Assembly: GCA_963699105.1 (NCBI GenBank)
Contig: CAVOTI010000005.1
Location: 496,001 to 560,000 of the forward strand
Origin: Bog-756 sp963699105
GTDB taxonomy: Bacteria; Actinomycetota; Acidimicrobiia; Acidimicrobiales; RAAP-2
Direction: 5' to 3'
DNA: 64,000 nt
Both the position numbers and the translations under genes were made by a program. Position 1 is the stretch's first letter. Every line of letters begins with the position of its first letter. Under the pieces are notes generated by a model. It was not told where the DNA came from. It saw nothing but the letters and a program-made list of their open reading frames with translations, and made no database searches. Below are positions 36,764 through 47,304 of this stretch, piece after piece.

Positions 36764-37197
36764 CCCGGAGCCCGAGCCGGGGAACAGTGCGGCGACTCGC
36801 CGTCGTCGTCATGGCCGTCATCGGGCTCGGGGTGGTGCTCAGCGCCTGCGGCACCAGTGGCACGGCGCTGGCCAAACAGGCGTGCACCCACGTCAACCGG
36901 TCGATCGAGCTCCTGGACGAGGCCGAACACCAGAGCGACCCCACCGCCTCGGCCGCCGTCCGTCAAAAGGCCTACCTCCAGCTCAGGGCGGCCCTGCCCA
37001 TCGCGGCCGAGGCCGCTTACGACGACGGCCAGTGGCAGGCGCTGATGACCACCGTGGCCGAGAGCAGCAGGGTGGCTGAGACGACGTTGGTGCCGGCCCT
37101 GCAGGCCCAGTGCCAGCAGGCCGACAGCTCGGTGTTCGGTCAGCAGGCACCGCCGTCCTCCATCCCGCCGCCGGCCCCTGTCTCCTCCTCGCCCTGA
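36760..37197 (+). CDS. predicted lipoprotein
   Basis: A 145-residue exported lipoprotein. The signal sequence RRLAVVVMAVIGLGVVLSAC ends in the lipobox LSAC with a Gly after it, so the mature protein should be anchored through Cys (about residue 30). The mature part is helical (NRSIELLDEAEHQSDPTASA, LPIAAEAAYDDGQWQALMTT) and ends in a Pro/Ser-rich tail. GTG at 36760 overlaps the previous stop. No family recognised; the small helical architecture resembles substrate- or partner-binding lipoproteins without known role. Confidence 0.75.
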   Translation: MTRSPSRGTVRRLAVVVMAVIGLGVVLSACGTSGTALAKQACTHVNRSIELLDEAEHQSDPTASAAVRQKAYLQLRAALPIAAEAAYDDGQWQALMTTVAESSRVAETTLVPALQAQCQQADSSVFGQQAPPSSIPPPAPVSSSP

Positions 37198-37242
37198 CCC
37201 CGATCCCCCCCGGGAAGCGGAAGGGGTGGCGTCCGGCGACGG

Positions 37243-39532
37243 TCAGGGCCCGATTCGGTGGTCCCGCCCCCGGGCCGTCGTCGCCGCCGCCGCCGTCGTC
37301 GAGGTGGTGGGGGCGGAGGCCGGGGTAACGGTTGTGGGCGTCAGCAGATCGTTGCCGGCCATCTGGAGGCGACCGACCTTGACCACCTCGGGGAGCACGC
37401 GGGCGTCCAACCACTGCCCGGCCGCCGCCGTCGGGGCGATGTGCACCCCGTCGCCGTCGCGCACCTGGACCCCGTCGAGGGACGAGGTGAAGACGCCACC
37501 GGGACACAGCTGGGCTCCGAGGTCGTCCACCTGGACGGTGGCGGGATACTCGGCCGCTACCTGGCGGACCATGGCGTTGTACTCGGCCAGGCGGGTGGTC
37601 GAGTCCTCCGGCCAGGGCTGCCCGTTCGGCTGTTCCCCGGAGTCGAAGCACGGGGAGGTCATCATCACCATCAGGGCTCCCTGTGACGTCCCCACCTGCA
37701 CGGCCTGTTGCAGCGACTGCTTCAGGTCGGCATCGAATTTCGGTTCGCCGATATGCATCCACTGGCCGTCGATCAACCGGTCGTGGACCTCCCATCGACC
37801 GGCCAGCACCACCACCACGTTGGGTCGGAACTGTTCGAGGTCCCCCCGCCACAGGGCGGGCCACTGATCCGAGGCGGGGGTGGCGGTATTGCAGGCCGGA
37901 GCCGTGTTGTACTCCACCCCGTGCTCGATGTACTGGCTGCTGCGGACCACCCCGCAGCCGAGAATGGCTCCATTGTCGATGTTCACGTCGTAGGTGTCCT
38001 GCGGCTGACTGTCCAGCATGGCGAATCCCATCCGCCACGCCACCGAGTCCCCGAAGACGGCCACCTTGACGGGGGGACCCGTGTACTGGGCTCCGACCAC
38101 CCGGACGTTCCCGGCCGCCTCCGCCGTCGACGGCAGCGTGGCCACCACGGTGACCAGGACGACGCTCAAGAAGGCGGCGGAGGTGGCCAACCACGCCTTC
38201 CACTCGGTGAGTGAGTGCATCTTCCCCCTCCTGACCGGCTCTTCGACCAGGTAGTAGGAGCCGGTGGCGACCATGAGGGTGGTGGCGATCCGAACGGCCA
38301 GCAACGGGTAGCCGAGCAGGTGGAGCCGGGCCCCGTCGAGGAAGTCGAACAGCGGAAAGTGCCACAGGTAGGTGCCATACGAGATCTTGCCGACGTAGCG
38401 GAACACCGGATTGCCCAGCGCCCGGGACAGAGAAGCCATCTGGGCGGTGATGGTGGCGAAGATGACGAGGCCCACGCCGAGGGCGAAAAGGAGATAGCCG
38501 CCGTTGAAGAGAAAGGCGGTGGGCTGGGTGAGTCTGGACCACAGGATCAGGCACACCGCCAGGGCCGACCAACCGAGGACCTGGTACACCAACCGCATGG
38601 TGGGGGACTCGATCTCCCAGGCCGAGATGAGCTTGATCCCCGAACCGCGCCGACGTTGGAAGTCACGGCGGAGGGAAGGAGGCGGTGCCGACCCGGCCGC
38701 CCCCGCCGACGGGTGAGGCCGGAGGCGGTGGCTGCCCCGAGCACGCCTGCCGCCCTCGTCGACCACCCGACGGTGCTGAGCCCAGATCGCCATCCCTACG
38801 GCCAGGGACGCCCCCACGAGTATGTCCTGGCTCCGGGTATCGGTACCTTCGTAGATCCGCATCACCGAGGCCCCGTGCCGGTAGAGCAGGCTCATCTCGA
38901 GAGCGGAGGCCAGCGTTCCGACGACGGCGGTGGCGAGTACCGGCCACAGCCGCCTCGAGGGCCGGAGGCGGCGACCGAGGCGCAGCATGATCAGGACCAC
39001 CGGCGGCCACACGATATAGAACTGCTCCTCGATCGACAGAGACCACATGTGGGCCAAGGGCGACGTCTGGGCGGTGGATTGGAAGTAGTTGCTGTTCCCG
39101 AAGATGAAGTGCCAGTTGGACACGTAGAAGAGCGTCGAAAGAGAGTCGAGTCGGAGATTGACGAACTCGCCGGGGGTGGCGAACACCTTTGCGTAGATGG
39201 CCACGCCCACCAGCATCACCAGCAGGGCGGGCAGTAGCCGTGCGGGCCCGCCGGGTCCAGAACTGTCCCAGCCGGATGGTCATGCGGGTCGCCCATTCGC
39301 CGATCAGGAGGGAGGTGATCAGGAATCCCGACAACACGAAGAACACGTCGATGGTGAGGAATCCGCCGCTGAGAGCTCCCCCGTGGTACATCATCACCCC
39401 GAGCACGGAGAGGGCCCGCAAGCCGTCCAGTCCCGGCACGAACCCGAAGCGGACCGGGCGGCCCCGAGCCACGTCGACCGTCGACGCCGCGGGGACGAGG
39501 CTCTTGGTGACCGCGTGGGTGCCAGAACTCAT
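37243..39532 (-). CDS. OafA/YrhL-type acyltransferase-3 with SGNH domain (one frameshift)
   Basis: About 762 residues. The N-terminal ten-helix acyltransferase-3 domain shows FVPGLDGLRALSVLGVMMYH (catalytic His region), GGFLTIDVFFVLSGFLIT, MWSLSIEEQFYIVWPP and YVGKISYGTYLWHFPLF. A C-terminal extracytoplasmic SGNH esterase domain starts VKVAVFGDSVAWRMGF, with DGVHIAPTAAAGQWLDA as the D-x-x-H block. It O-acetylates surface polysaccharides or lipids. The frame changes near 39250 (RRLLPALLVMLVG continues in the next frame). ATG 39532 follows GGAGGA. A long Thr/Ala-rich tail ends the protein. It could modify the polymer made by the nearby exopolysaccharide genes. Confidence 0.88.
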
Positions 39533-39722
39533 GTGGGTGGGGTTCCTCCGGGTACACCGGCGCCGTATCGAGGTTGAACGGGCGACGGCTCGCTCTTTCC
39601 ATGATCGCAGATCAAAGCGCAATTACGCACGCGACAGCGAACGCCGGTGGACGAGCGTACCCACCAGCCGATTTTGCCCAGATCCCACCGAGGGCCGTCG
39701 GCCGCCACTGGCGGCCGTACGG

Positions 39723-41182
39723 TCACACGTTCGGGCTGTACCCGGCGGGCAAGTTGATGGTCTTCTTCTCGAGGAAGAGCTCGAGGCCGTCCTCGCCGAA
39801 CTCGCGGCCGACCCCAGATGCCTTGTAGCCCCCGAAGGGCGACGAGAAGTCGATGGGAATGTTGGAGTTCACCATGTAGGTTCCGGTCCGGACCTGGCGG
39901 GCGACGGCCACTCCCCTGTCGACGTCGCCGGTGAACACGGCACCACACAGCCCGTAATCGGAGTCGTTGGCGATGCGGACAGCGTCGGCATCGTCGTCGT
40001 AGGGGATCACCGACAGCACCGGGCCGAAGATCTCCTCGTGGGCGATACGCATGCTGTTGTCGACATCGACGAACACGGTCGGCTCGACGAACCATCCCTT
40101 GTCGATCCCCTCCGGGCGCCCACCGCCCAGCGCCACCTTGGCCCCTTCCTCCTGGCCGATCCGGATGTAGTTCTCCACCCGGTCGCGCTGACGCTCCGCC
40201 ACCAGGGGACCGACCTCGGTGGCGGGATCGAGGGCGTCGCCGACCTTCATGGTCCGGACCTGCTCGACCAGGGCCTCGGTCACCTCGGTGTACCGATCCC
40301 GGGGCGCCAGGATCCGGGTCAGCGAGATGCAGGCCTCGCCGTTGTTCATGATCGCATTCGGCAGCATCAGCGGGATCGTCTCGGCCAGGTTGGCGTCGTC
40401 GAGGACGATGGCGGCCGACTTTCCACCCAACTCGAGGCTGACCCGCTTGAGGTTGGCGCCGCAGGCCGCCCCGATCTTGCGACCGGCAACCGTCGAACCG
40501 GTGAAGGACACCTTGTCCACGCCGGGGTGGTTGACCAGGTGCTCGCCGACCTCACGACCGGCCGGGACCACGCTGAGCACGCCCTTGGGCAGGCCGGCGT
40601 CGGCGAAGATCTCGGCCAGCACGTTGGCGTCGAGCGGGGTTTCCGGCGCCGGCTTGAACACCACCGTGCTCCCCGACAGGAGGGCCGGGCGACAGCTTGG
40701 CGCAGGCCAGAAAGAGGGGGACGTTCCACGGGGTGATGGCCGCCACCACGCCGACCGGCTCCTTGGACACCAGGACCGGGCCGAGCAGGCCGTCCTTGAC
40801 CGTGTCGAAGGCGAAGGTCGAGCCCAGACCGGCGTAGTAGTCGAGGATCATGGTCGGGGCCAGCACCTGGGCCAACGTTCCCCACGAGACCGGCGATCCC
40901 ATCTCGTTGGAGATCAGCTCGGAGATGCCCTGCATGTCGTTGCGGATGGCGTCGGCCACCTTGGTCAGGACCGCGGCCCGCTCGGCCGGGGCCATCCGGG
41001 GCCAGGGCCCGTTGTCGAATGCCTGGCGGGCGGCGGCCACCGCCCGGTCGACGTCGGCGTTCTGGGCCTCGGGGACCCGGCCCGACCAGCTCCTCGGTGG
41101 TCGGGGAGACCACGTCGAACACGGACGAGGAGGACGGCTCGACCCACTCCCCCCCGATGAACAGACGATCGTACGACTTCAC
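39723..41182 (-). CDS. NAD(P)-dependent aldehyde dehydrogenase (two frameshifts)
   Basis: About 485 residues: KSYDRLFIGGEWVEPSSSSV at the start, then TPWNVPLFLACAKLSP, FTGSTVAGRKIGA, SLELGGKSAAIVLDDANL, the catalytic Cys in NNGEACISLTRILAP and EEIFGPVLSVIPYDDD. This is a standard aldehyde dehydrogenase that oxidises an aldehyde to the acid. One-base frame changes lie near 41088 and 40690; both appear to be an extra G or C in a run. GTG start at 41182. The substrate is unknown; the neighbour is a DUF7064-type protein. It is not closely similar to the ALDH at 11.5 kb. Confidence 0.86.
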
Positions 41183-41417
41183 GGTGCCCTCCCTGGCTCG
41201 AGCGGGCATCCGGCAGCCGGCCGCCGCTCCCTCAGGGTGCAGCGGCCGACCACGGCCGATCGGCCGATTGTAGCCCGAGCCAACTGACGCCCCGTCACCT
41301 CCGAACCTGGCTACGCTCCCCTGGCGACGGCACCGACCCGGTCGTCCCCAGGCCGGCCGACGCCTCTGCAGCCCGTCACCTGCCACCGCGAATCCACCGA
41401 CATCGACCGAGGACCCC

Positions 41418-42533
41418 ATGCTCTCCCCCCTTGACGACTACCCGGTCCATCAGATCTCCGAGCCCATGCGGTTCGTGGGGACCTCCGACCGGAACTTCTA
41501 CGACCGCTACTACTTCAACATCCACGGCGCCGAGGGGGTCCACGGGAGCCGATGACGAGCTGTTCGCCGTGATCGGGGTGGGCCAGTACCCGAACCTGAG
41601 CGTGGCCGACGCCTTCGTCTCCGTGCTGTGGGGAGACGACCACCGGGTGGTCCGCTCCTCCCAGACGCTGGGCGCCGACCGGATGGACGCCTCGGTGGGC
41701 CCGATCCGGGTCGAGGTGCACAAGGGCCTCGAACAGGTACGGGTCATCGTCGAGCCGAACGAGTGGGGAATCGAGCTCGACGCCGTCTACGACGGGTTCT
41801 CCGAGGCCCACCTCGAGGCTCGCCACTTCGACCGGCAGTTCACCCGGGTCACCTTCGACTCCACCCGATTCGCCCAGGTGGGCTCGTGGACCGGCACGTT
41901 CAAGGTCGGGTGACCGCGAGCTCCAACTCACCCCGGACCGCTTGTGGGGATCACGTGACCGATCGTGGGGCGTCCGCCCGGTCGGAGAGCCCGAGCCGCC
42001 GGGGATCCGGGCCACCGACACCGCGGGCGGATTCTTCTGGATCTACGCGCCGGTGCGCTTCGAGGACCACGCCATGGTCACCATCATCCAGGAGCGGCCC
42101 GACGGCGAGCGGATCATGCAGGACGCCCATCGGGTGTTCCCCATCGGCTCGGGCAGGGAGCCCGAGTGGCTGGGTCGACCCGAACACGCAGCTGCGGTTC
42201 GCCCCGGCACCCGATCGGTGACCGGGGCCACCCTCTCCTACTTCGGCGCCCACGGACGGAAGACCGCAGAGATCGAGGTCGAGACCCTGCTGGCGTTCCC
42301 CCTGCTGCTGGGCAGCGGTTACGGGCTGGAGCCCGACTGGAAGCACGGGATGTACCAAGGCGAACTGGTGATCCAGGGCCAGGACGATCCCCCCGGCCGA
42401 TCCGACCTACTCGAACTGGGGCCTCACCGAGTACGCAGCCAGATTCACCTCTGACGGGCATGTCGGCTACGGAATGTTCGAGAACGCGGTGATGGGTCCG
42501 CACGAGCAGTACGGGTTCAGCGGTTGGGACTGA
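41418..42533 (+). CDS. DUF7064/7065-type conserved protein (frameshifts)
   Basis: About 370 residues recognisable as a common actinobacterial/proteobacterial family found near steroid and aromatic catabolism: MLSPLDDYPVHQISEPMRFV, DRNFYDRYYFNIHG, IGVGQYPNLSVADAFV, SVGPIRVEVHKGLEQVRV, the strongly conserved LWGSRDRSWGVRPVGEPEPP, GFFWIYAPVRFEDHAM, GSGYGLEPDWKHGMYQG and the end GPHEQYGFSGWD. The fold is a lipocalin-like beta-sandwich. Frame changes near 41545, 41905 and 42400 are single extra bases. No enzyme activity is established for the family. It is divergent from the aldehyde dehydrogenase across 235 bases. Confidence 0.78.
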
Positions 42534-42749
42534 CCGGACGCGGTCCGGACGTGTTCAGGGCGTGTCGAGCGGACTGACCGGGCGTGTTCTGGGCCTTCGT
42601 CTTCGCCAATGGCGTACTGACCGTATGTTATCTGCGGAACCGAATGGACGACGGAGAGGTGCCGCTCGACAGCTCACTGGTCCAGGCCGGGTCCGAAAAC
42701 GTCTGGGACGACCCGGCCCGATCCACCACCCGATTGCGGCGGAAGAACG

Positions 42750-43159
42750 TCAGGTGACGGGGCGGACCGCGTCCGGCTCCCAGTAGGCGCGGAGCGAGGC
42801 GATCTTGCCCTCGGGCGACCGGCGGTAGATGTAGATCCCGTCCACCTCGACCGCTGATCCCCCCTCGAAGGTGATGCGGATCACCCCCACGTTGGCGACC
42901 TCGTCCCCACAGAGGAAGGACTCGATTGACGGTGAAAGCGATCGACTTGTTGGCGGCGATGACGTTGTCGAAGAAGGCGGCGATGGCCTCGAGCCCCCGA
43001 TGTCCTCTGCCTTCCGGGTCGAACATGGAAGGTCCGACCGGGTCCTCCACCACGGCGTCCTCGGCGAACAGCTCGAGCCAGGCCTGACGGTCGCAACGCC
43101 TCCACCGCGGCCATGGAGGCTCTTCCCAGGTCACGAGCGGTGGTGGAACTGCTCGTCAT
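42750..43159 (-). CDS. SnoaL-like (NTF2-fold) protein (frameshifts)
   Basis: About 135 residues: TARDLGRASMAAVE, then CDRQAWLELFAEDAVVEDPV, FDPEGRGHRGLEAIAAFFD, and in another frame CGDEVANVGVIRITFEGGSA and IYIYRRSPEGKIASLRAYWE. This is the SnoaL/ketosteroid-isomerase-like cone fold; D-R-Q-A-W-x-x-L-F-A-x-D-A-x-x-x-D-P is the typical first half. Frame changes lie near 43095 and 42935. Its ATG (43159) overlaps the stop of the F420-type oxidoreductase and follows AGGTGAG. Members are either small isomerases/hydrolases or ligand-binding proteins; the activity here is unknown. Confidence 0.78.
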
Positions 43160-44033
43160 CTCACCTTTCCGATCACGTCGTCGGCGAATCGCCGAAGGTG
43201 GTCCAGCTTCGCCTGAAGCGCCTCGGTGTCGGGTCCCACTGCGTATGGCCACCGGAATCCCACGATCACGTCGGTCACTCCCTGCTCCTCGAGCCGGCGG
43301 ATGCCGTCGACCGAGAATGCCTCGAGTCGAGATCACATGCACCTCGAACGTCGCGATCGGACGTGCCCTCCTCCTCCCGCAACCGGCCCAGCGGTCTCGA
43401 GCAGACCGGGGAGATCGGCCGGGATCGCCGCCTCCGTGGAGCCAGCCGTCGGATCGAGCCGCCCGGCGCAAGGCTGGCATGGCGTGACCACCGACAAGGA
43501 TAGGAAGGGGTGGGGTCGGGTGTAGGACTGATCTTCACCGGAGGCAGGTCATAGACCTCGCCGTGGTACTCGAAGTAGCCCCCGGCCGATAGGCCCCGCA
43601 CGATGTCGACGGCCTCGTCCATGCGTCTGCCCCGACCCTCCCACGGCACACCGCACAGTTCATAGTCCTCCGGCCACGGGCTCGTGCCCACGCCCAATGC
43701 CAGCCGATTCCCGGTCAGGACGGCCACCGACGTCGCCTGCTTGGCCACCAACAGCGGATGCCGCATGGGCAGCTTGAGGACGAAGGTGATGAACCGGAGG
43801 CGTTCGGTGAGGGCGCCCATGGCCGGTATGAGCGAGAACGGCTCGATGAACGGCTTGTCATCGAGGAACTCTCGCGAGTGGTCGGGCGAGAACGGATAGG
43901 TCGAATCGGATTCGAGCGGGTAGCAGATGCTGTCGGGGACGACCATGCCGTCGTAACCGGCTTCCTCGGCGGCCTGGGCCAACGGGAGGTAGTAGGTCGG
44001 ATCGACCATCGACTCGGCGTAGGAGAATCTCAC
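43156..44033 (-). CDS. LLM-class F420-dependent-type oxidoreductase (frameshifts)
   Basis: About 290 residues of the luciferase-like fold: VRFSYAESMVDPTYYLPLAQ, AEEAGYDGMVVPDS, LRFITFVLKLPMRHPLLVAKQ, RLALGVGTSPWPEDYELCGV, PWEGRGRRMDEAVDIVRGLS and, in another frame, the tail SVDGIRRLEEQGVTDVIVGFRW. The frame changes near 43510, 43400 and 43335. GTG 44033 overlaps the previous stop as GTGA, and the final TGA overlaps the SnoaL start. Three overlapping genes (44392-42750) therefore form one operon. F420 is the likely cofactor by family; the substrate is unknown. Confidence 0.82.
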
Positions 44034-44392
44034 CGTGCAGCCCCCCATTCGACGTGGGCCCGGATGGTGTCGCTGCCTTCCATCCAGCCTCTTGAAGCCG
44101 CGTACTCGAGCATCGACGTGAATTCGGCGTCCCAGGTCGTGTCCAGGGGTGCTCCCCGGTCCGCCGCCTCCATGTGGGCCAACTGCCGGATCACCGAAGC
44201 GGCGACGAGAGCATCGCCATCGGCTCCGACCGTTCCGATGGCATGGGAGCGCAAGGCCGAGCCCAGAGCCCGGAGGTCACCGTCGCCATCGCCACCGGTG
44301 GCCGGGCGAACAACTCGAACGGCAAATCGATGCAGGTCGTCGCTGTCTCGCACACTGACCTCCTTGGTGGACAGATCCACAACTACGTCCAT
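44030..44392 (-). CDS. conserved protein of unknown function, first gene of LLM/SnoaL operon
   Basis: A 120-residue soluble protein: MDVVVDLSTKEVSVRDSDDL, RFAVRVVRPATGGDGDGDLR, LVAASVIRQLAHMEAADRGA and TSMLEYAASRGWMEGSDTIR at the C-terminus. The second half reads like a short helical domain with W-x-x-x-x-x-x-I-R-A-H-V-E-W. I do not recognise the family with certainty. ATG at 44392 is used because the longer frame upstream is low-complexity. The GTGA overlap with the oxidoreductase gene indicates a shared role. Confidence 0.6.
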   Translation of the reverse strand: MDVVVDLSTKEVSVRDSDDLHRFAVRVVRPATGGDGDGDLRALGSALRSHAIGTVGADGDALVAASVIRQLAHMEAADRGAPLDTTWDAEFTSMLEYAASRGWMEGSDTIRAHVEWGAAR

Positions 44393-44469
44393 GCCGCACG
44401 TTCCCTCTGCTCGTCGGTGAGCCGACCCGGACCCTACAGCGTCCGATTCGGGACCGGGGTCGGTGCGGC

Positions 44470-44838
44470 TCAGGACGCCGGATCCACCGGGATCCCGTTG
44501 GAGCGGAGCTGGTCCGCCACCCACGAGATCCCGTTCGGTTCAGCCATGTGCTCGGGCCAGCCGGCCAGGATCTGCTCCACTTGTTCGAGCCTGGGAATCG
44601 TGCAGATGACGTGGACGAGGACCCGGTCAACCGACAGCGACTCGACCTCGATGTCGCCGAATGGCGTCCATGAGTCAGCCTCCGGCACCAGCTCCAGCAT
44701 GGCGTACAGCTCGCCCGTGTCCTCGACCCAGCTCAGTTCGTACCGATTTCCCTTTTCGTCGTACCAGTTGGTCCCCAACTCCACTTCCGCCGATTGCCGA
44801 CGCCGTTCGTCTGCGCTGTAGAACTGTTCGATGTTCAT
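44470..44838 (-). CDS. conserved actinobacterial protein of unknown function
   Basis: A 122-residue protein starting MNIEQFYSADERRRQSAEVE, then LGTNWYDEKGNRYELSWVED, TGELYAMLELVPEADSW, VLVHVICTIPRLEQVEQILA, ending VADQLRSNGIPVDPAS. The pattern M-N-I-E-Q-F-Y-x-A-D-E-R-R-R is a recurring actinobacterial family with no function I know. ATG at 44838 is well supported by GAGGAGAC. The 5' leader contains the 10-bp tandem repeats listed below. Confidence 0.75.
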   Translation of the reverse strand: MNIEQFYSADERRRQSAEVELGTNWYDEKGNRYELSWVEDTGELYAMLELVPEADSWTPFGDIEVESLSVDRVLVHVICTIPRLEQVEQILAGWPEHMAEPNGISWVADQLRSNGIPVDPAS

Positions 44839-44850
44839 GGGTCTCCTCGT

Positions 44851-44890
44851 GTCGTGCGGTGTCGTGCGGTGTCGTGCAATGTCGTGGGGC
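44851..44890. repeat. four 10-bp tandem repeats
   Basis: GTCGTGCGGT repeats at 44851, 44861, 44871 (ending AAT) and 44881 (GTCGTGGGGC). They lie between the CAT tRNA gene and the small conserved gene, in that gene's leader. Confidence 0.8.
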
Positions 44891-44906
44891 GTCCACAAGC
44901 TTTGCG

Positions 44907-44979
44907 TGGGGCAGGCAGGGATCGAACCTGCGACCGAGGGATTATGAGTCCCCTGCTCTGACCACTGAGCTACTGCCCC
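44907..44979 (-). tRNA. tRNA with CAT anticodon (Met or Ile2)
   Basis: Minus strand sequence begins GGGGCAGTAGCTCAGTGG and makes a complete cloverleaf with acceptor GGGGCAG/CTGCCCC. The anticodon loop is CTCATAA, so the anticodon is CAT. It lacks initiator features (first base pair is normal). The variable and T-arm region GGTCGCAGGTTCGA resembles tRNA-Ile2, whose C34 becomes lysidine, but elongator tRNA-Met cannot be excluded by eye. No CCA is encoded. Confidence 0.92.
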
Positions 44980-45141
44980 CCTGGGCTGGGTTAATCTGAC
45001 TTGGAGTTGTACCACTTGGTGTTGGTCCTTTTTCCGTCCCCTGGATCCCACCCGAATTGCTCCTGGCCCCAGGCCAGAATCCGGAATGAAAGGACGGCCG
45101 CCTGGTCGCGTTGAGTGGAGAGCGTACAACCCGACCGCCGG

Positions 45142-45146
45142 CCCGC
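45142..45146. repeat. IS21-like element left target duplication (CCCGC)
   Basis: CCCGC directly precedes the element and is repeated directly after it at 47332-47336, as expected for the 4-8 bp duplication made by IS21-family elements. Confidence 0.85.
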
Positions 45147-45173
45147 TGTCGCCACCGGCTGAATACTGACCCC
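45147..45173 (+). repeat. IS21-like left terminal repeat
   Basis: Outer 27-bp terminal repeat beginning TGTC and ending CTGACCCC; a second shorter copy (CACCGCTCGAAAACTGACCCC) follows at 45178-45198. Confidence 0.88.
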
Positions 45174-45271
45174 TTATCACCGCTCGAAAACTGACCCCCC
45201 TTCCCGGTGGTCCACCACTGAGCGTGCTGGATCACGAACCCTGGCTGGATCGCCAGCCGGGGAGGAAGGAC

Positions 45272-46486
45272 ATGATCAACGTGGACGACTGGGCCGAGAT
45301 CCGTCGCCTGTACTTCGCCGAGCGGCTGGGCATCAAGACCATCGCCAGGCAGCTCGGCGTGGCGAGGAACACCGTGCGGACGGCGGTGCGGGGATCCGCC
45401 CCGCCGGACTACAAACGAGCAGCCAAGGGCTCCTTGGTGGATGCCGTCGAGAACCAGGTCTGCGAGCTGCTGCGGGACTGCCCGACGATGCCGGCGACGG
45501 TGATCGCCGAGCGGATCGAGTGGGCACACGGCATCACCATCCTGCGGGACCGGGTGGCCGAGCTCCGGCCGCTGTTCCGACCGCCCGATCCCTGCCAACG
45601 CACCCACTACGGGCCTGGCGAGCTGGTCCAGTTCGACCTGTGGCAGCCGGACGACGAGATCCCCCTCGGCTTCGGCCAGACCGACAAGCTCTGGGTGGTG
45701 ACGGCGGTGAGCGGCTACTCCCGGTTCATGGGCGCCCACATGGTCCCGACCCGGGCCGCTCACGACGTGCTGGCCGGGATGCTGTCCTGCTTCCAGCAGA
45801 TCGGTGGCATCCCCCGCACCGCTGGTGTGGGACGGCGAGGGCTGCATCGGCCAGTGGCGCCGGGGCAAGCAGGTCTACACCGAGGACTTCCAGCGCTTCC
45901 GGGGGACCCTCGGGGTGGGCGCCCGGCTGTGCAAGCCCAACGACCCCGAGGCCAAGGGCGTCAACGAGCGGGCCAACGGCTACTACGAGACCTCCTTCCT
46001 CCCGGGACGGAGGTTCTCCGACGTTGCCGACTTCAACACCCAGCTCCACGCCTGGCTGAAGCGGGCCAACCGCAGGGTGCACGCCACCACCCGGATGGTC
46101 CCGGCCGAGCAGATCTATGAGGACCGGGGCTCGATGAGCACGCTTCCCACCGGTCCTGCCCGACCCGGCGTTGCGCCTGGCCACCCGGCTGCCCCGGGAC
46201 CACTACGTCCGAGTCGACACCAACGACTACTCGGTGAACCCCCGCTTCGTGGGCCGCCGCATCGAGGTCCGGGTCGACCTCGACCTCGGTGGTCGCCACC
46301 TGCGGCGGGGTGGAAGTGGCCCGTCACCGGCGATGCCTGGCCAAGCACCAGAGCATCCTGGACGCCACCCACGCCATGACACTGCGGATGATGCGGGCCG
46401 AGGAGGTCCCGGTCCCAGCCGCTCGAGACCCTGCGTCGAAGAGCGGGACCTGGCCGACTACGACAGAGCGCTCGGGAGTGGCGTGA
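45272..46486 (+). CDS. istA: IS21-family transposase IstA (frameshifts)
   Basis: About 405 residues. The N-terminal helix-turn-helix region reads WAEIRRLYFAERLGIKTIAR and QLGVARNTVRTAVRG. The integrase-type catalytic core follows, with the first Asp in YGPGELVQFDLWQPDDEIPL, the second Asp in LVWDGEGCIGQWRRG and the Glu in VNERANGYYETSFLPGR (D-D-E). The C-terminal part continues in other frames (DHYVRVDTNDYSVNPRFVGR, VVATCGGVEVARHRRCLAKH). Frame changes lie near 45822, 46140, 46300 and 46430. ATG 45272 follows GGAGGAAGGA. The TGA overlaps the istB start as TGATG. Confidence 0.93.
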
Positions 46487-47263
46487 TGGCCACCAAGTCC
46501 AAGCCGGCGAGCGACCTCGCCTACCTGTGCCGGGCGCTCAAGGCCCCGTCCCTGGCCCAGGCCTATGAGCGCCTGGCCGACCGGGCCCGGGCCGAGAGCT
46601 GGACCCACGAGGAGTTCCTGGCCGCCTGCCTCGAGCGGGAGGTGGCCGCCCGCCAGTCCAACGGCGGGGAGATCCGCATCCGGGCCGCCCGCCTCCCGGC
46701 CCGCAAGACCCTGGAGGAGTTCGACTTCGACCACCAGCGGAGCCTGAAGCGGGACGTGATCGCCCACCTCGGGGCCCTCGACTTCGTCGAGGCCAAGGAG
46801 AACGTCATCTTCCTGGGACCGCCGGGCACCGGCAAGACCCACCTGGCCATCGGCCTGTCCATCCGGGCCTGCCAGGCCGGACACCGGGTCCTGTTCGCCA
46901 CCGCGGCCGAATGGGTGGACCGCCTCGCCGAGGCCCACGACGCCGGGCAAGCTCCACGAGGAGCTCACCCGCCTCGGTCGCTACCCGCTGATCGTCATCG
47001 ACGAGGTCGGCTACATCCCCTTCGAGGCCGAGGCCGCCAACCTGTTCTTCCAGCTGGTCTCCTCCCGCTACGAGCGGGCCAGCGTCATCGTCACCTCCAA
47101 CAAGCCCTTCGGGCGCTGGGGTGAGGTCTTCGGCGACGCCGTCGTGGCTGCCGCCATGATCGACCGGCTGGTCCACCACGCCGAGGTCGTCTCCATGAAG
47201 GGCGACAGCTACCGGCTGAAGGACCGAGACCTCGGGAGGGTGCCTACAGACGACGCTGCGTGA
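46486..47263 (+). CDS. istB: IS21-family ATPase IstB (one frameshift)
   Basis: About 259 residues of the DnaC-like AAA+ helper protein. An N-terminal helical region (DLAYLCRALKAPSLAQAYER) precedes the Walker A motif FLGPPGTGKTHLAIGL, Walker B VIDEVGYIPFEAEAAN and sensor 1 SVIVTSNKPFGRWGEVFGD. The frame changes near 46948 (EAHDAG then KLHEELTRLGRYPL). IstB binds ATP and guides IstA to target DNA. ATG 46486 overlaps the IstA stop. Confidence 0.93.
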
Positions 47264-47304
47264 CGGTGGCCCCGGGCGGGGGGTCAATTTTCAACCGGTG
47301 GCAG

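Noticed and set aside
44851..44890. Short CRISPR-like repeat array
   Set aside because: Units are only 10 bp, directly adjacent with no spacers; a simple tandem repeat.
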